Below are positions 44,771 to 52,794 of a stretch of DNA of 64,000 nt, piece by piece. Within the stretch, counting starts at the first letter, position 1. Each line of letters begins with the position of its first letter. Where the stretch lies: contig CAWEGO010000001.1 of NCBI GenBank assembly GCA_963808725.1, positions 558,001-622,000 on the forward strand, read 5' to 3'. Below the pieces are notes generated by a model that worked only from the letters and a program-made list of their open reading frames with translations, had not been told where the DNA came from and searched no databases. Position numbers and translations under genes: made by a program. The stretch comes from JAHFUA01 sp963808725 (lineage in GTDB: Bacteria > Acidobacteriota > Terriglobia > Terriglobales > Acidobacteriaceae).

Positions 44771-45978
44771 TAGTTCACCGCGCTGCTGGGGTGCGCCGGG
44801 AACACGTAGCCCACGGTGCGCGGCAACTGGAACATCGGGGGCGGCACTTCCAGCGTCCGCGGCAGAATCTTCAGGTGAAGTACGGCCAGGCGAAAGGCCA
44901 GCACGGCCGCCGTCACCAGCATCATGGTCACCGCCATCTCCGGCCACTTGGGCACGTAGCCCGCGTGCGTGGCCCGCTCCAGCGAGGTAATGGAGACATT
45001 CATCCGGTGCACTAGGAAACCCGCAATCGTAACCGCGCTCGCCCAGTACAGCCCGATGGGCTGCCGGCGCACGCTCGGCAAGTTGAACAGCACCAGCGGC
45101 ACGGCCACCAGCAGCGCCATCTCCAGCCAGAAGTACGCCGTCTCCACCACCGGCCGGAACAAGTAGCCGAGCGCGTGCTGCTTGGCCAAATCGGCAAAGC
45201 GAAACAGGGTGAAGACCACCAGCATAGGGGCGACGATGCGGCTGAAGTCATCCAGGATGCGCATGTCGATACGCACATTGAGCGAGCGCACCGAGAGGTA
45301 CAGCGCCATGATCACCATCGAAATGCCGGCAGGAATGGCGGACAGATAAAACAGCGTCGTCAGATAATTGCTGTACCACAGCGGATACATCTTGCCCTTG
45401 AAGATGATGAACAGCCCGCCCAGATAGGACTGATGGAGGGAAGAGAGCAGCACACCGATCAGCACCAGGGCGATCAGGATGCGATGGTGCCAATGCAGGT
45501 AGAGCTCGCGCACCGGCTTCCACGGCAGCTTCTCCACCAGCGCCGGCGAGAACTCCAGCGCCAGCACCGTGGTGTAGAGCGTGATGCACCACACCACTTC
45601 GAACAGCACCGAAGCGCGGTTCCACATCACGATGGGGTGCCAGAAGTTCCAGGGCAGGCCCAGCTCCCAGGCGTAGCCGGCGACCACCGACAAGTAGCCG
45701 AGGAAGGCGATGACCACCGCCGCGCGCAAGACCGGCCGGTAGCGCTCCATGCCCAGCAGATAAACCGCGCCGGCGATGGTGAAGCCTCCCGCCGACAGGC
45801 CCACGCCGCACAGCGTCGCCAAGCCCACCCAGATGCCCCAGGGCTGAGCGTTCGACAGATTGGTGGCGACCTCGAAGCCCTTCGCGAAGCGCAGATAAGT
45901 GGCGTAGATTCCGGCCGCGAAAATCAGGCCGACGATTACTCGCCACAAGGTGACCTTGGGAACTCTCAATGCGGTCAT
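44770..45978 (-). CDS. NrfD/HybB-like integral membrane quinone-module subunit
   Basis: Inner-membrane protein of 402 aa with about ten helices, of the NrfD/PsrC/HybB superfamily that passes electrons between an iron-sulfur protein and the quinone pool. It keeps features of HybB-type members: WGIWVGLATLCGVGLSAGGF, EFSPALVEKLPWKPV and the LHQSYLGGLFII segment with His/Gln near the quinone site. It starts 3 nt after the ferredoxin stop, so coupling is near certain. The operon has no molybdopterin or hydrogenase catalytic subunit. Confidence 0.88.
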   Translation of the reverse strand: MTALRVPKVTLWRVIVGLIFAAGIYATYLRFAKGFEVATNLSNAQPWGIWVGLATLCGVGLSAGGFTIAGAVYLLGMERYRPVLRAAVVIAFLGYLSVVAGYAWELGLPWNFWHPIVMWNRASVLFEVVWCITLYTTVLALEFSPALVEKLPWKPVRELYLHWHHRILIALVLIGVLLSSLHQSYLGGLFIIFKGKMYPLWYSNYLTTLFYLSAIPAGISMVIMALYLSVRSLNVRIDMRILDDFSRIVAPMLVVFTLFRFADLAKQHALGYLFRPVVETAYFWLEMALLVAVPLVLFNLPSVRRQPIGLYWASAVTIAGFLVHRMNVSITSLERATHAGYVPKWPEMAVTMMLVTAAVLAFRLAVLHLKILPRTLEVPPPMFQLPRTVGYVFPAHPSSAVN

Positions 45979-45981
45979 GGC

Positions 45982-46761
45982 TTAGCTCCTCTCGTTGTCC
46001 CGGGAACGCGGGACGTTCCTGGCTTCTTTTTCCGTGGCTTCCGCGGCCATCACTTGCAGGCGCCGCTGCGTGAACCAGTACAGGCCGGCCAGCAGCGATC
46101 CGCCGATCATCACCACCGTGGGCATCTCCCCCAGCGCCGCTTCGCTGAGCGTGGGCAGAGGCTGCGTTTGCGGCGGTTTGACGAACCCCAGCTTCTCGAA
46201 CGGCACGTCGGAGAGGAAGAACACCGAAGCTCCACCCACTTCTTCCTCGGAGCCGTAGATCCGGTTCACATACGCCGGGTTCTCGCGGATACGCTTCTCC
46301 GCTTCCGCCAGCAAATCGTCGCGATTGCCGAAGATGGTGGCGCCGACCGGGCAAGCTTCCGCGCACGCGGTCACGCCGCCGGCGGCGACGCGCTCGGCGC
46401 ACATGTCGCACTTCTTGACGTAGGGCACCAGCTTCGACCACTCGTAGCGTGGTACCGAGTACGGGCAGCCCAGCATGCAGTAGCGGCAGCCGATGCACTT
46501 CTTGCCGTCATAGACGACGGGTCCGAATGCCGTTTTCTTCAGCGCGCCCACCGGGCACACCGAAGCGCAGGCCGGCTCCTGGCAGTGCATGCACAGCCGC
46601 CGCACGAACTTGTCGCCGCGCTCCTCCACCACGGTCAGCGCCGTGGCCGATAGCACCGGCTCGTGCTCCATGGGGAAGTGGTGAACTTCCTTGCACGCTT
46701 GCTCGCAGGCGCGGCAGCCGATGCACTTGGTGATGTCGATCAGCATGGCTTTCGTTTTCAT
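45982..46761 (-). CDS. four-cluster ferredoxin with C-terminal membrane anchor (HybA-like)
   Basis: Iron-sulfur protein of 259 aa. Four cysteine groups are seen: CIGCRACEQAC, CMHCQEPACASVCP, CIGCRYCMLGCP and CDMCAERV...CAEACP, enough for four [4Fe-4S] clusters as in HybA, DmsB and NrfC. A C-terminal helix (PTVVMIGGSLLAGLYWF) anchors it. No Tat signal is visible, so the clusters may face the cytoplasm unless it is carried by a partner. It is 33 nt after the GcvH-like gene and 3 nt before the NrfD-like gene. Confidence 0.9.
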   Translation of the reverse strand: MKTKAMLIDITKCIGCRACEQACKEVHHFPMEHEPVLSATALTVVEERGDKFVRRLCMHCQEPACASVCPVGALKKTAFGPVVYDGKKCIGCRYCMLGCPYSVPRYEWSKLVPYVKKCDMCAERVAAGGVTACAEACPVGATIFGNRDDLLAEAEKRIRENPAYVNRIYGSEEEVGGASVFFLSDVPFEKLGFVKPPQTQPLPTLSEAALGEMPTVVMIGGSLLAGLYWFTQRRLQVMAAEATEKEARNVPRSRDNERS

Positions 46762-46794
46762 GTGCGTCCTCCAGTTCCTCTGCTATCACGCCCG

Positions 46795-47451
46795 CTACGT
46801 CAAAAAGAATTCATGGATCAAGCGCTTCCGCAACCCGGGCTCGACCTGTCCCAGCAGGCCGAGGATGGGCAGGCCGCCGTCGGCCGCCGTCGCCGTGACG
46901 TACTGTGAAGTCAGGTTGGTCAGCCGTCCCAGGGTGTGCTGCATCCAGGGCGCGACCATCGTCCCCTGCACCAGGTTCCGCACGTTGGTGCCCAGGTCCG
47001 GAGATTTCACCACGCAGATCCAGCCTTCCCGATACGGGTCTTCGACCAGCAAGTCAGGGTTCTTGAGGATCTGCGGATTCACCAACGTCACGATGCCCTC
47101 CACCGGCGACACCAGCTCCGCGGTCATGTCGCCGTGGCTCACCGTCATCAGCTTCTGGCCCTGGCGCACCCAGCGGTTCAGGCCGACGACCTCGACGCGG
47201 TCGATCTTCCCCAGCAGGTTGGTGGCGAAGGCGTCCAGGCCGATACGCGCGTTCTGCCGCCCTTCGTCCAGCGCCCATGTGTGTCCAGGATGGAAGCAGT
47301 AGCCCTTGGGAACGTCGAATCCAACTTCGCGCTCGATCTCCGCTTCCGGCGCCTGGGCCATCATCGCCGGCTGCGCTTCGCCGGGACGCTTCACGAAATA
47401 GGTGATGCTGATGATCAGCAGGAACATGAGCAGTACAAAGAGGATTGACAT
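46795..47451 (-). CDS. membrane-anchored GcvH-like protein without lipoyl lysine
   Basis: Protein of 218 aa. An N-terminal helix (ILFVLLMFLLIISITYFV) is followed by a glycine-cleavage H-like barrel (about 48-150: YCFHPGHTWALDE, IGLDAFATNLLG, ELVSPVEGIVTLVN, EGWICVVK) and a 65-residue C-terminal extension. In GcvH the lipoyl lysine lies in an ESVKA hairpin. Here the aligned loop is VSHGDMTAEL (104-113), with Asp108 at that position and no lysine. It is probably not lipoylated. It is the first gene of the redox operon. Confidence 0.82.
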   Translation of the reverse strand: MSILFVLLMFLLIISITYFVKRPGEAQPAMMAQAPEAEIEREVGFDVPKGYCFHPGHTWALDEGRQNARIGLDAFATNLLGKIDRVEVVGLNRWVRQGQKLMTVSHGDMTAELVSPVEGIVTLVNPQILKNPDLLVEDPYREGWICVVKSPDLGTNVRNLVQGTMVAPWMQHTLGRLTNLTSQYVTATAADGGLPILGLLGQVEPGLRKRLIHEFFLT

Positions 47452-47629
47452 AACCGCCTCCCTCGCCGATGCCTCTCGGCTCTTACGCCCTTAAGGTGTG
47501 CACGTGGGGGGCAATCTCAGACGAGAGGTAAGCATTGACAGGAAAGGACTTACGCACTCCAGATCGTGCGCCACCACTGCGTTTTGCTGGGGTCGCTGCG
47601 TTTTGCAGGAGCGGAAAGGCTTATGTTAC

Positions 47630-48163
47630 TTAAGGGTGCGTTCGGTCAGACGCCAATTTAAGAATCCTGGCAATTCGTGCGAGATGATGATCATCATGCT
47701 CGGCAACAAAAAAGAACAGATCAACGGCCGTCATCGGCTGGCGAAGCCGAGGATGCAGCGCCGTTGCTGCCAGTTGAGAATCGTCCAACTCTTCGAGACG
47801 GCGAACAATTCGTTGCCGTACTTTCCGAAACGCCGTGAGGATCTCTTCCAATTGCCGCGAATTATGGTTCGCCTCATCGGTCTTGCGGTTGCGCAGATCG
47901 GTCGCGCGCAGTTCGGGAGCGCCGCCGAGCAAATCATCCAGGCGGCCTTCCCAAAGCGGCTCAAGATCGAGCAGGTGGCCTGCGTTTTCTTGAATTGACC
48001 ACTTGCCTTCGTAGCGCTCAGTCAAGATTTGCGGCGGCGCTTCCTGAAGGCATTCCTCCAGGCGCGCCGGTGTCCCGCGCAAGCGTTCGATGATTTCAGC
48101 GATGGCTTCCGGTGGCAGACCCAATTCGAACCGGCGGCTGAACCATTCTCGTTGTGCAATCAT
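47630..48163 (-). CDS. DinB-family protein
   Basis: Four-helix-bundle metal protein of 177 aa. The three metal-binding positions are visible as WSIQENAGHLLDLE (His) and AEHDDHHLARI (two His). DinB-like proteins include thiol transferases; the substrate here is unknown. The FUSC-family gene lies 12 nt upstream on the same strand, so the two are probably co-transcribed. Confidence 0.83.
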   Translation of the reverse strand: MIAQREWFSRRFELGLPPEAIAEIIERLRGTPARLEECLQEAPPQILTERYEGKWSIQENAGHLLDLEPLWEGRLDDLLGGAPELRATDLRNRKTDEANHNSRQLEEILTAFRKVRQRIVRRLEELDDSQLAATALHPRLRQPMTAVDLFFFVAEHDDHHLARIARILKLASDRTHP

Positions 48164-48175
48164 CGGATTCTCATA

Positions 48176-48709
48176 TCACGCCGGACTTTCCTTTTTGGAA
48201 CTCGGCTCACTCGCTGCGGACTGCCGTTCGGGCCAGAGAGCGGAGAGTACAAGGCCGACCGCAATCCCCAGCGAAACTTCGAAGAACCGGTGCATCGCGA
48301 TGCGCCACGCGCTGGCCGACCGCGGCACTAACATGACAATCGCCAGTGTAATGCCCGCGTACCGGTAAGCGCTTCTCTCCACCCGCAAAACCGCACACAC
48401 GATTCCAATCAGAAGAACGGCTACGCCGAACGCCCAGACGCTTCCGGCGAAGTAGGTAGCCGCCACTGCCCCAACCGCCGCTCCCATCACCGTTCCCGCA
48501 AAACGCTGCACGGAAATCGGCAGCGCCGCACCCAGCGTCGACTGCATGACGATCATGGTCGAGATCGCAGCCCAGTACGCTTCCGGCAGGCGAAATAAAC
48601 GGGCGATCAGGTAGGACACAACCGCCGCCACCGTGGTTCGAGCCGCATGAACCAGGGTTGGAGGATTTTTCCTGGCGACAATGAACCTGCTGAGCTGCCC
48701 GGTTTCCAT
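48176..48709 (-). CDS. FUSC-family inner-membrane protein
   Basis: Membrane protein of 177 aa with four or five helices (TTVAAVVSYLIARLF, AAISTMIVMQST, GTVMGAAVGAVAATYFAG, AVLLIGIVCAVLRV, GIAVGLVLSALWP). The segment LGAALPISVQRFAGTVMGA is the FUSC/aromatic-acid-exporter signature. It is half the usual size, with no cytoplasmic domain, like small FUSC_2 proteins. Likely efflux or membrane maintenance. Confidence 0.78.
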   Translation of the reverse strand: METGQLSRFIVARKNPPTLVHAARTTVAAVVSYLIARLFRLPEAYWAAISTMIVMQSTLGAALPISVQRFAGTVMGAAVGAVAATYFAGSVWAFGVAVLLIGIVCAVLRVERSAYRYAGITLAIVMLVPRSASAWRIAMHRFFEVSLGIAVGLVLSALWPERQSAASEPSSKKESPA

Positions 48710-48765
48710 CTGACCTGTCCGCTGAGTCTAATCGAGCCGGCAATTTCAATCAGCACAAATTAAAG

Positions 48766-48970
48766 GGTGCCCCACCCCTCCCCGATGTTGGGAAGGGTGG
48801 GGATTCTGACTTTTTCACTCTGCGGACCACACGAACACAAGACGAACGTCAACCACCCCCACCCTAACGTCGAACAGCACGACGTTAGGATGGGCACCCG
48901 CGGGGTTCCTGCTGGAATCAAGGACTCTGCTCGCTCGACGCGTTGGGTGGGCCACCCGCCCGTCCGCCCC
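48766..48970. repeat. TAACGTCG hairpin repeat, copy 2
   Basis: Within the 378-bp gap between FUSC and the next gene. CCCTAACGTCG (48862-48872) pairs with CGACGTTAGGATGGG (48880-48894). A second hairpin CCCCACCC/GGGTGGGG lies at 48772-48800. The flanking wording (TTCCTGCTGGAATCAAGGACTCTGCTC) matches copies 4 and 5. Confidence 0.85.
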
Positions 48971-49087
48971 CACCCTCGAGAGTAAGCAAGGACAAAACAT
49001 GTTAGGCTGAGCCAACCGCCCGCGCGGTGATGCGAACCGACCACTACAGGCGCCAGGCCGCGCTGGTTTTACCAGGGAGGTCACGGA

Positions 49088-49510
49088 ATGCCTGAGGTTT
49101 CAACATTTCGCTTGTACGTTCTCCGGGCCGCATACCTGCTGATCGCGGTTGGGCTTGCACTCATGGTTTGGCCGAGTCTAATCAACCATACTGCGGATTG
49201 GGCGCTGAAGCATGGCTCCACGTTCGGGTTGCTGGCAGGAATCCAAGTCCTGGCGATGCTGGGCATCCGCTACCCCCTCAAAATGATTCCGCTGCTCCTG
49301 TTTGAGCTGGTGTGGAAGGCGATATGGCTGGTCACCATCGGCTTGCCGCTGTGGCGCGCCGGTCAGATCGATCCCGGGACGGCGGAGTCGATCAAGGCCT
49401 GCGTCCTGGGAGTGATTACCAGCATCATCGCTATTCCTTGGCCGTACTTTATGGCTGCGTATGTGAAGGCGCCCATGGACCGCTGGAAGAGTAGCACCTT
49501 GAACACGTGA
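49088..49510 (+). CDS. small membrane protein
   Basis: Integral membrane protein of 140 aa with four predicted helices (YLLIAVGLALMVW, GLLAGIQVLAMLGI, LLLFELVWKAIWLVTIGL, VLGVITSIIAIPWPYFM). GGGAGG precedes ATG 49088. I recognise no family. It is bracketed by copies 2 and 3 of the hairpin repeat. Confidence 0.72.
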   Translation: MPEVSTFRLYVLRAAYLLIAVGLALMVWPSLINHTADWALKHGSTFGLLAGIQVLAMLGIRYPLKMIPLLLFELVWKAIWLVTIGLPLWRAGQIDPGTAESIKACVLGVITSIIAIPWPYFMAAYVKAPMDRWKSSTLNT

Positions 49511-50366
49511 GGCGGGTGGCCTGCTCAGGGGTCGAGTGGGCGGAGTCCCTGATTCCCAGCAGGAATCTCGAGGGTGCCCCATCCTAACGTCGTGCCGTTC
49601 GACGTTAGGGTGGGGTTTTTGACGTTGGGCGCGCTGAGTTGGTGTTAATCCCGCGAGTGCGCCGCGCAAGCTCAGTCGGACGGGCCACCCAAGCGCCGCA
49701 GAGCCTGCCCCGAACGAAGTCGAGGGGCGCGACCGAATTTAGCCCGCCACGGAGGTGGCTGTTACGAAACTCCGGGCCGTGGCTTGAAAGTGGAACAGCA
49801 GACTCAAAAAGCGCGTGAAACGCGCGCTAGAACGTAGCCCACAGCGTGAGCTGTGGGAAGGAAGTGGGAAGGAGTGCCAGCCCGCGAAGCGGGCGGAAGA
49901 GTTTTGTAACAGCCTCGGAAGCGGCGGGTAAGGGGTGCAAACAATTCAGCGAGCGCGAGGGAATTAGCCGAGGCCGAGCAACGCGAGGCCGAGCCCTGAG
50001 CGGAGTCGAAGGGTCCCGCGACTGAGCGCGAGCAAGGACCTGTTCGGGTGGGCTACCCGCCCCTTCGCCGATGTCGGGAGGGTTGGCATTTTTTGACTTT
50101 GATGAACGTCAACTGCCCCACCCTAACGTCGAACAGCACGACGTTAGGATGGGGCACCCTCGAGATTCCTGCTGGGATCAAGGACTCTCCTCAGTCGCCG
50201 CGGTCTGGCGGGCCTACCCAAAAGGATGTCTCGGGGTCATGTAAGCCGTAAAATCGCGCGGACTCAGCCCGTCGGGGCGGCATTTGTTTGAGCCCAGCGC
50301 GTCAGCGCTGGGTTCAAGGTTTAGGACGAGGAGAGCCCCGCAGGGGCGCCACAGGACTGAGCTTCG
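49511..50366. repeat. repeat-rich gene-free region (hairpin copies 3 and 4)
   Basis: 856 bp without a supported gene. Copy 3 has CCATCCTAACGTCG (49579-49592) and CGACGTTAGGGTGG (49600-49613), followed by GGTTTTTG, which looks like a terminator for the membrane protein gene. Copy 4 (50048-50222) has the same core at about 50118-50151. GCCCAGCGC-GTCA-GCGCTGGGT forms another hairpin at 50292-50314. The stretch 49690-50040 holds further GAGCG/CGCTC-type intergenic repeats. Confidence 0.8.
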
Positions 50367-51539
50367 CTAAGGAAACACGGCATCGGGGCCGATTCCTCGC
50401 AGGTTTTTGCCGAAGGTGCCGCCCTCCGGGCTTATCCGCTTCCCAAATCCTCTTCCCAGCGCTCCCGCGCTGGGCTCACACAAATGTCGCCCTCCGGGCT
50501 TTCGGACTAACGTCGAACAACGCGACGTTAGGATGGGGCACCCTCGAGATTTCTGCTGGAATCGAGGACTCTGCTCACCCGAGGGCCACCCGCCTACTTC
50601 TGTTCTTATAAACCTTGTGCGCGTCTGCTCCAAGAATAGCTTGTCTCTCCCCAGGTTGTCAGTTATCCAATCTGCAAATTCCCTACTGTACTGCGGCGAT
50701 CCGAACTTGGGTCTGTAGAAGAAGTTCTTGTCGTCGTCGATCTTATGGATCTTTCGAATGCAGAGCACATCGAAGCCATTAATCAACTGCCCCGGTGCCA
50801 ACGCCTTCTGCACGGCTGCTATTAACTCTTTTTGCCGGTATGGATATTGTTCGTCTGGATCAACCAGCCGATATGCCGGCGCGGAGGCATCATTAACGAT
50901 TTGTATCCGGGTAGCGCCGGGCGCGGTAGATTGGCGGACTTCTGCTGGGAGCAGCACCACCTTCGCCCCTGCTGGCGCCTTCACAACCTTTCGCACCCCC
51001 CTCATCCACTCGTTGCGGACCGCCCTGAGCTGTCGGTCAAATGATCGGCGGAGATCATCGGTCGTGCCGGGTTCACTCTTCGCGCCATGTCGAAAGTAGA
51101 CGCTGCCCTTGGCGAACGCGTTCCCTTGCTTCCCATCAGCAAGGCCGTATGTTCCCGGCCGCGTGAACACCAATGGAATGGCAGCAGCTTCAACAGTGAC
51201 AAATGCCAGCAACGCGCGGCCTTTCTGCACCTGACCGACTTGGAAATCTGCAAAGTTCGTTCCGGTGTAGCTGTTGATCTTGTCCGCTATGGCGGCTGGA
51301 TCAAGGGTCGCGACCGGGGCGACGTCGGCCCCCGTCGCAGCGCCCGCGTCATCCACTCCGAAGAGAATCGTGCCGCCACCGCTGTTTGCTAAGGCAACAA
51401 TATCTTTGAGAACCTCGCACCAGTGCTGTTTCGACTGAATGTCGAATTCCTCTTTGAACTCGATGGATTTGGATTCGCGCTTCGCCGCGAGTGCTTTCGC
51501 TAGCGAACTCTCAGGTTTTGGCGCTGTCGCAGGCCGCAC
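50367..51539 (-). CDS. AlbA_2 (Schlafen-like ATP-binding) protein with repeat-derived C-terminus
   Basis: Protein of 390 aa. The N-terminal AlbA_2 domain (about 20-170) reads SKSIEFKEEFD, VLKDIVALANSGGGTILFGVDDAG and AIPLVFTRPGTYG. Such domains occur in RNA-processing and defence-linked regulators. Residues about 175-310 form a second helical domain (NEWMRGVRKVV, YPYRQKELIAAVQKAL). From about residue 315 (GGWPSGEQSPRFQQKSRG) the frame reads through hairpin repeat copy 5 and further repeat DNA. The last 75 residues are therefore repeat-derived and the natural end was probably lost. The start is a GTG at 51539 with GGCAAGGGAA upstream. Confidence 0.75.
   Translation of the reverse strand: MRPATAPKPESSLAKALAAKRESKSIEFKEEFDIQSKQHWCEVLKDIVALANSGGGTILFGVDDAGAATGADVAPVATLDPAAIADKINSYTGTNFADFQVGQVQKGRALLAFVTVEAAAIPLVFTRPGTYGLADGKQGNAFAKGSVYFRHGAKSEPGTTDDLRRSFDRQLRAVRNEWMRGVRKVVKAPAGAKVVLLPAEVRQSTAPGATRIQIVNDASAPAYRLVDPDEQYPYRQKELIAAVQKALAPGQLINGFDVLCIRKIHKIDDDKNFFYRPKFGSPQYSREFADWITDNLGRDKLFLEQTRTRFIRTEVGGWPSGEQSPRFQQKSRGCPILTSRCSTLVRKPGGRHLCEPSAGALGRGFGKRISPEGGTFGKNLRGIGPDAVFP
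50505..50600. repeat. TAACGTCG hairpin repeat, copy 5
   Basis: CTAACGTCG (50507-50515) pairs with CGACGTTAG (50523-50531), followed by GATGGGGCACCCTCGAG and TTCTGCTGGAATCGAGGACTCTGCTC. A partial copy (GGGATCGAGGACTCTGGTCACTC) remains at 51568-51590. It lies inside the 3' coding end of the AlbA_2 gene. Confidence 0.8.
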
Positions 51540-51620
51540 GGCGTATTCCCTTGCCTAATTATACGGCGCCGGGATCGAGGACTCTGGTCACTCGGCGCGT
51601 TCCGGCGGGCCTCCCGCCAA

Positions 51621-52367
51621 TCACGTTCTCCGCTTACCAATCTTCCACCGATCTCTGAGAGTGGTAAACAACGGACGCCTTCCACTGGCGGCAAACGAGA
51701 ATCGCGGCGGCCAGGTAACGGGCTGATTGGCCGGATAGATGCCAAGAAGGGTCTCATCCCAAGGCCCGTCAATGCAGCCGATCCTGATGTGTTTCGCGTT
51801 GTCCTCCGGCCTAATGTGGATAGTGAAAACCTGAAAAACGAAGTTGCCGACGACGAATGTACAAACCTGACCATCGTGGGCCTCCGTGAGATTGTCTTCC
51901 AGCCATACGTGCGTACCGGAAGCAAACAATCCGCCATCCGAAATGCGGGCAAGCCAAATCAGACTTCTATCCGGGATCGTGGCGTGTAGGCGCAGGTTCT
52001 GGCACTCTTCTCGGTCATACAGCCTACGCTTAGGCTCCGAGATCGTTGCCTCCAAAACCATAGCAGTTTTCATAGCCCAGACTGCTATCGTTTTCTGTTC
52101 GTCTAGAGAAAGCGTAATGGAAACGTCAAGCATCATGGAACCAACGGAGTGCTTAACGCTGCCCTCAAGTGTACTCATCCAGCCACCATTGCAGGTCTCG
52201 CAGACACACCCGATGGTGACATCTCCGCGAAACTCCCGCGTTTCCCGGTTGCCGATCATGAGTTGCATAGGGCTTGGGCGTGGCGGAAGAGCTTTCAATA
52301 TCCATTCGCCCCACAGATGTTCTTGGGTTGTGGCGGGGTTTGGGCAGAAAAGGCACTGACGGCCCAT
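51621..52367 (-). CDS. HNH-like zinc-binding protein
   Basis: Protein of 248 aa. The N-terminus has the layout of a degenerate HNH module: CLFCPNPATTQEHLWGEWILKAL, then CVCETCNGGWMSTLE, so two CxxC knuckles flank an EH pair. The remaining 180 residues are unrecognised. Base composition is lower in GC than the neighbours, and an AT-rich repeat region lies upstream. This fits an accessory, possibly defence-related gene, but cleavage activity is only inferred. Confidence 0.65.
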   Translation of the reverse strand: MGRQCLFCPNPATTQEHLWGEWILKALPPRPSPMQLMIGNRETREFRGDVTIGCVCETCNGGWMSTLEGSVKHSVGSMMLDVSITLSLDEQKTIAVWAMKTAMVLEATISEPKRRLYDREECQNLRLHATIPDRSLIWLARISDGGLFASGTHVWLEDNLTEAHDGQVCTFVVGNFVFQVFTIHIRPEDNAKHIRIGCIDGPWDETLLGIYPANQPVTWPPRFSFAASGRRPLFTTLRDRWKIGKRRT

Positions 52368-52540
52368 GCCCGATAGCTTACCAACTTCTCTGTATCAAGT
52401 AAATAATCTAGAAATCTTTCCCTTGACACAGCGTCCATCGTATGATATGTTGTGCTGTTATACTATATCTATTTGACAACTAAATACATCGAGGCCGTTA
52501 ACTCCTTTGTCCAACAGTTCTTACGTGTAAGTCCCTTAGA

Positions 52541-52653
52541 TGACAGTATTTGCCCATACTGATGATCTAAAGGACTTAAAGTCCTTTATTTGACAGTATT
52601 TGCCCATACTGATGATCTAAAGGACTTAAAGTCCCTTTATTTGACAGTATTTA
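52541..52653. repeat. 50-bp tandem direct repeat with two internal dyads
   Basis: Two full units (52541-52590 and 52591-52641) plus the start of a third (52642-52653). Each unit contains CAGTAT-N6-ATACTG and AAAGGACTT-A-AAGTCCTTT. The units abut without spacers. A decayed piece (AAGTCCCTTAGATGACAG) precedes them. Confidence 0.88.
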
Positions 52654-52718
52654 CGGGCGCGATTTTTGGAAGTTGCTGAGCCGCGGTCACTTGCGAATCG
52701 GACCAGGGGGAGGGGGGG

Positions 52719-52789
52719 TACCCGAGTACCGAGTACCGAGTACTGAGTACCGAGTACCGAGTACCGAGCACCGAGTACCAAGTAGCAAG
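52719..52789. repeat. GTACCGA heptamer tandem repeat, long array
   Basis: About nine heptamers, mostly GTACCGA with single changes (GTACTGA, GCACCGA, GTACCAA), ending 6 nt before the response-regulator stop codon. The same heptamer is at 11958-11981. Confidence 0.88.
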
Positions 52790-52794
52790 CGCGC

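Larger units (their letters stand above)
52368..52794. other. AT-rich gene-free region with promoter-like signals
   Basis: 427 bp of low GC. TTGACA (52423-52428) with TATGTT 17 nt later is a promoter-like pair on the plus strand, and another TTGACA lies at 52473. No plus-strand gene follows, so a small RNA is possible. Two repeat arrays occupy the right part (52541-52653 and 52719-52789). Confidence 0.5.

Noticed and set aside
45248..46498. 416-codon minus-strand frame overlapping the NrfD and ferredoxin genes
   Set aside because: It is an alternative frame of the same strand, low in family features; the NrfD-like and HybA-like frames have clear motifs and tight spacing.
52541..52653. Possible CRISPR array
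   Set aside because: The 50-bp units abut directly with no spacers, there are only two full copies, and no cas gene is present.
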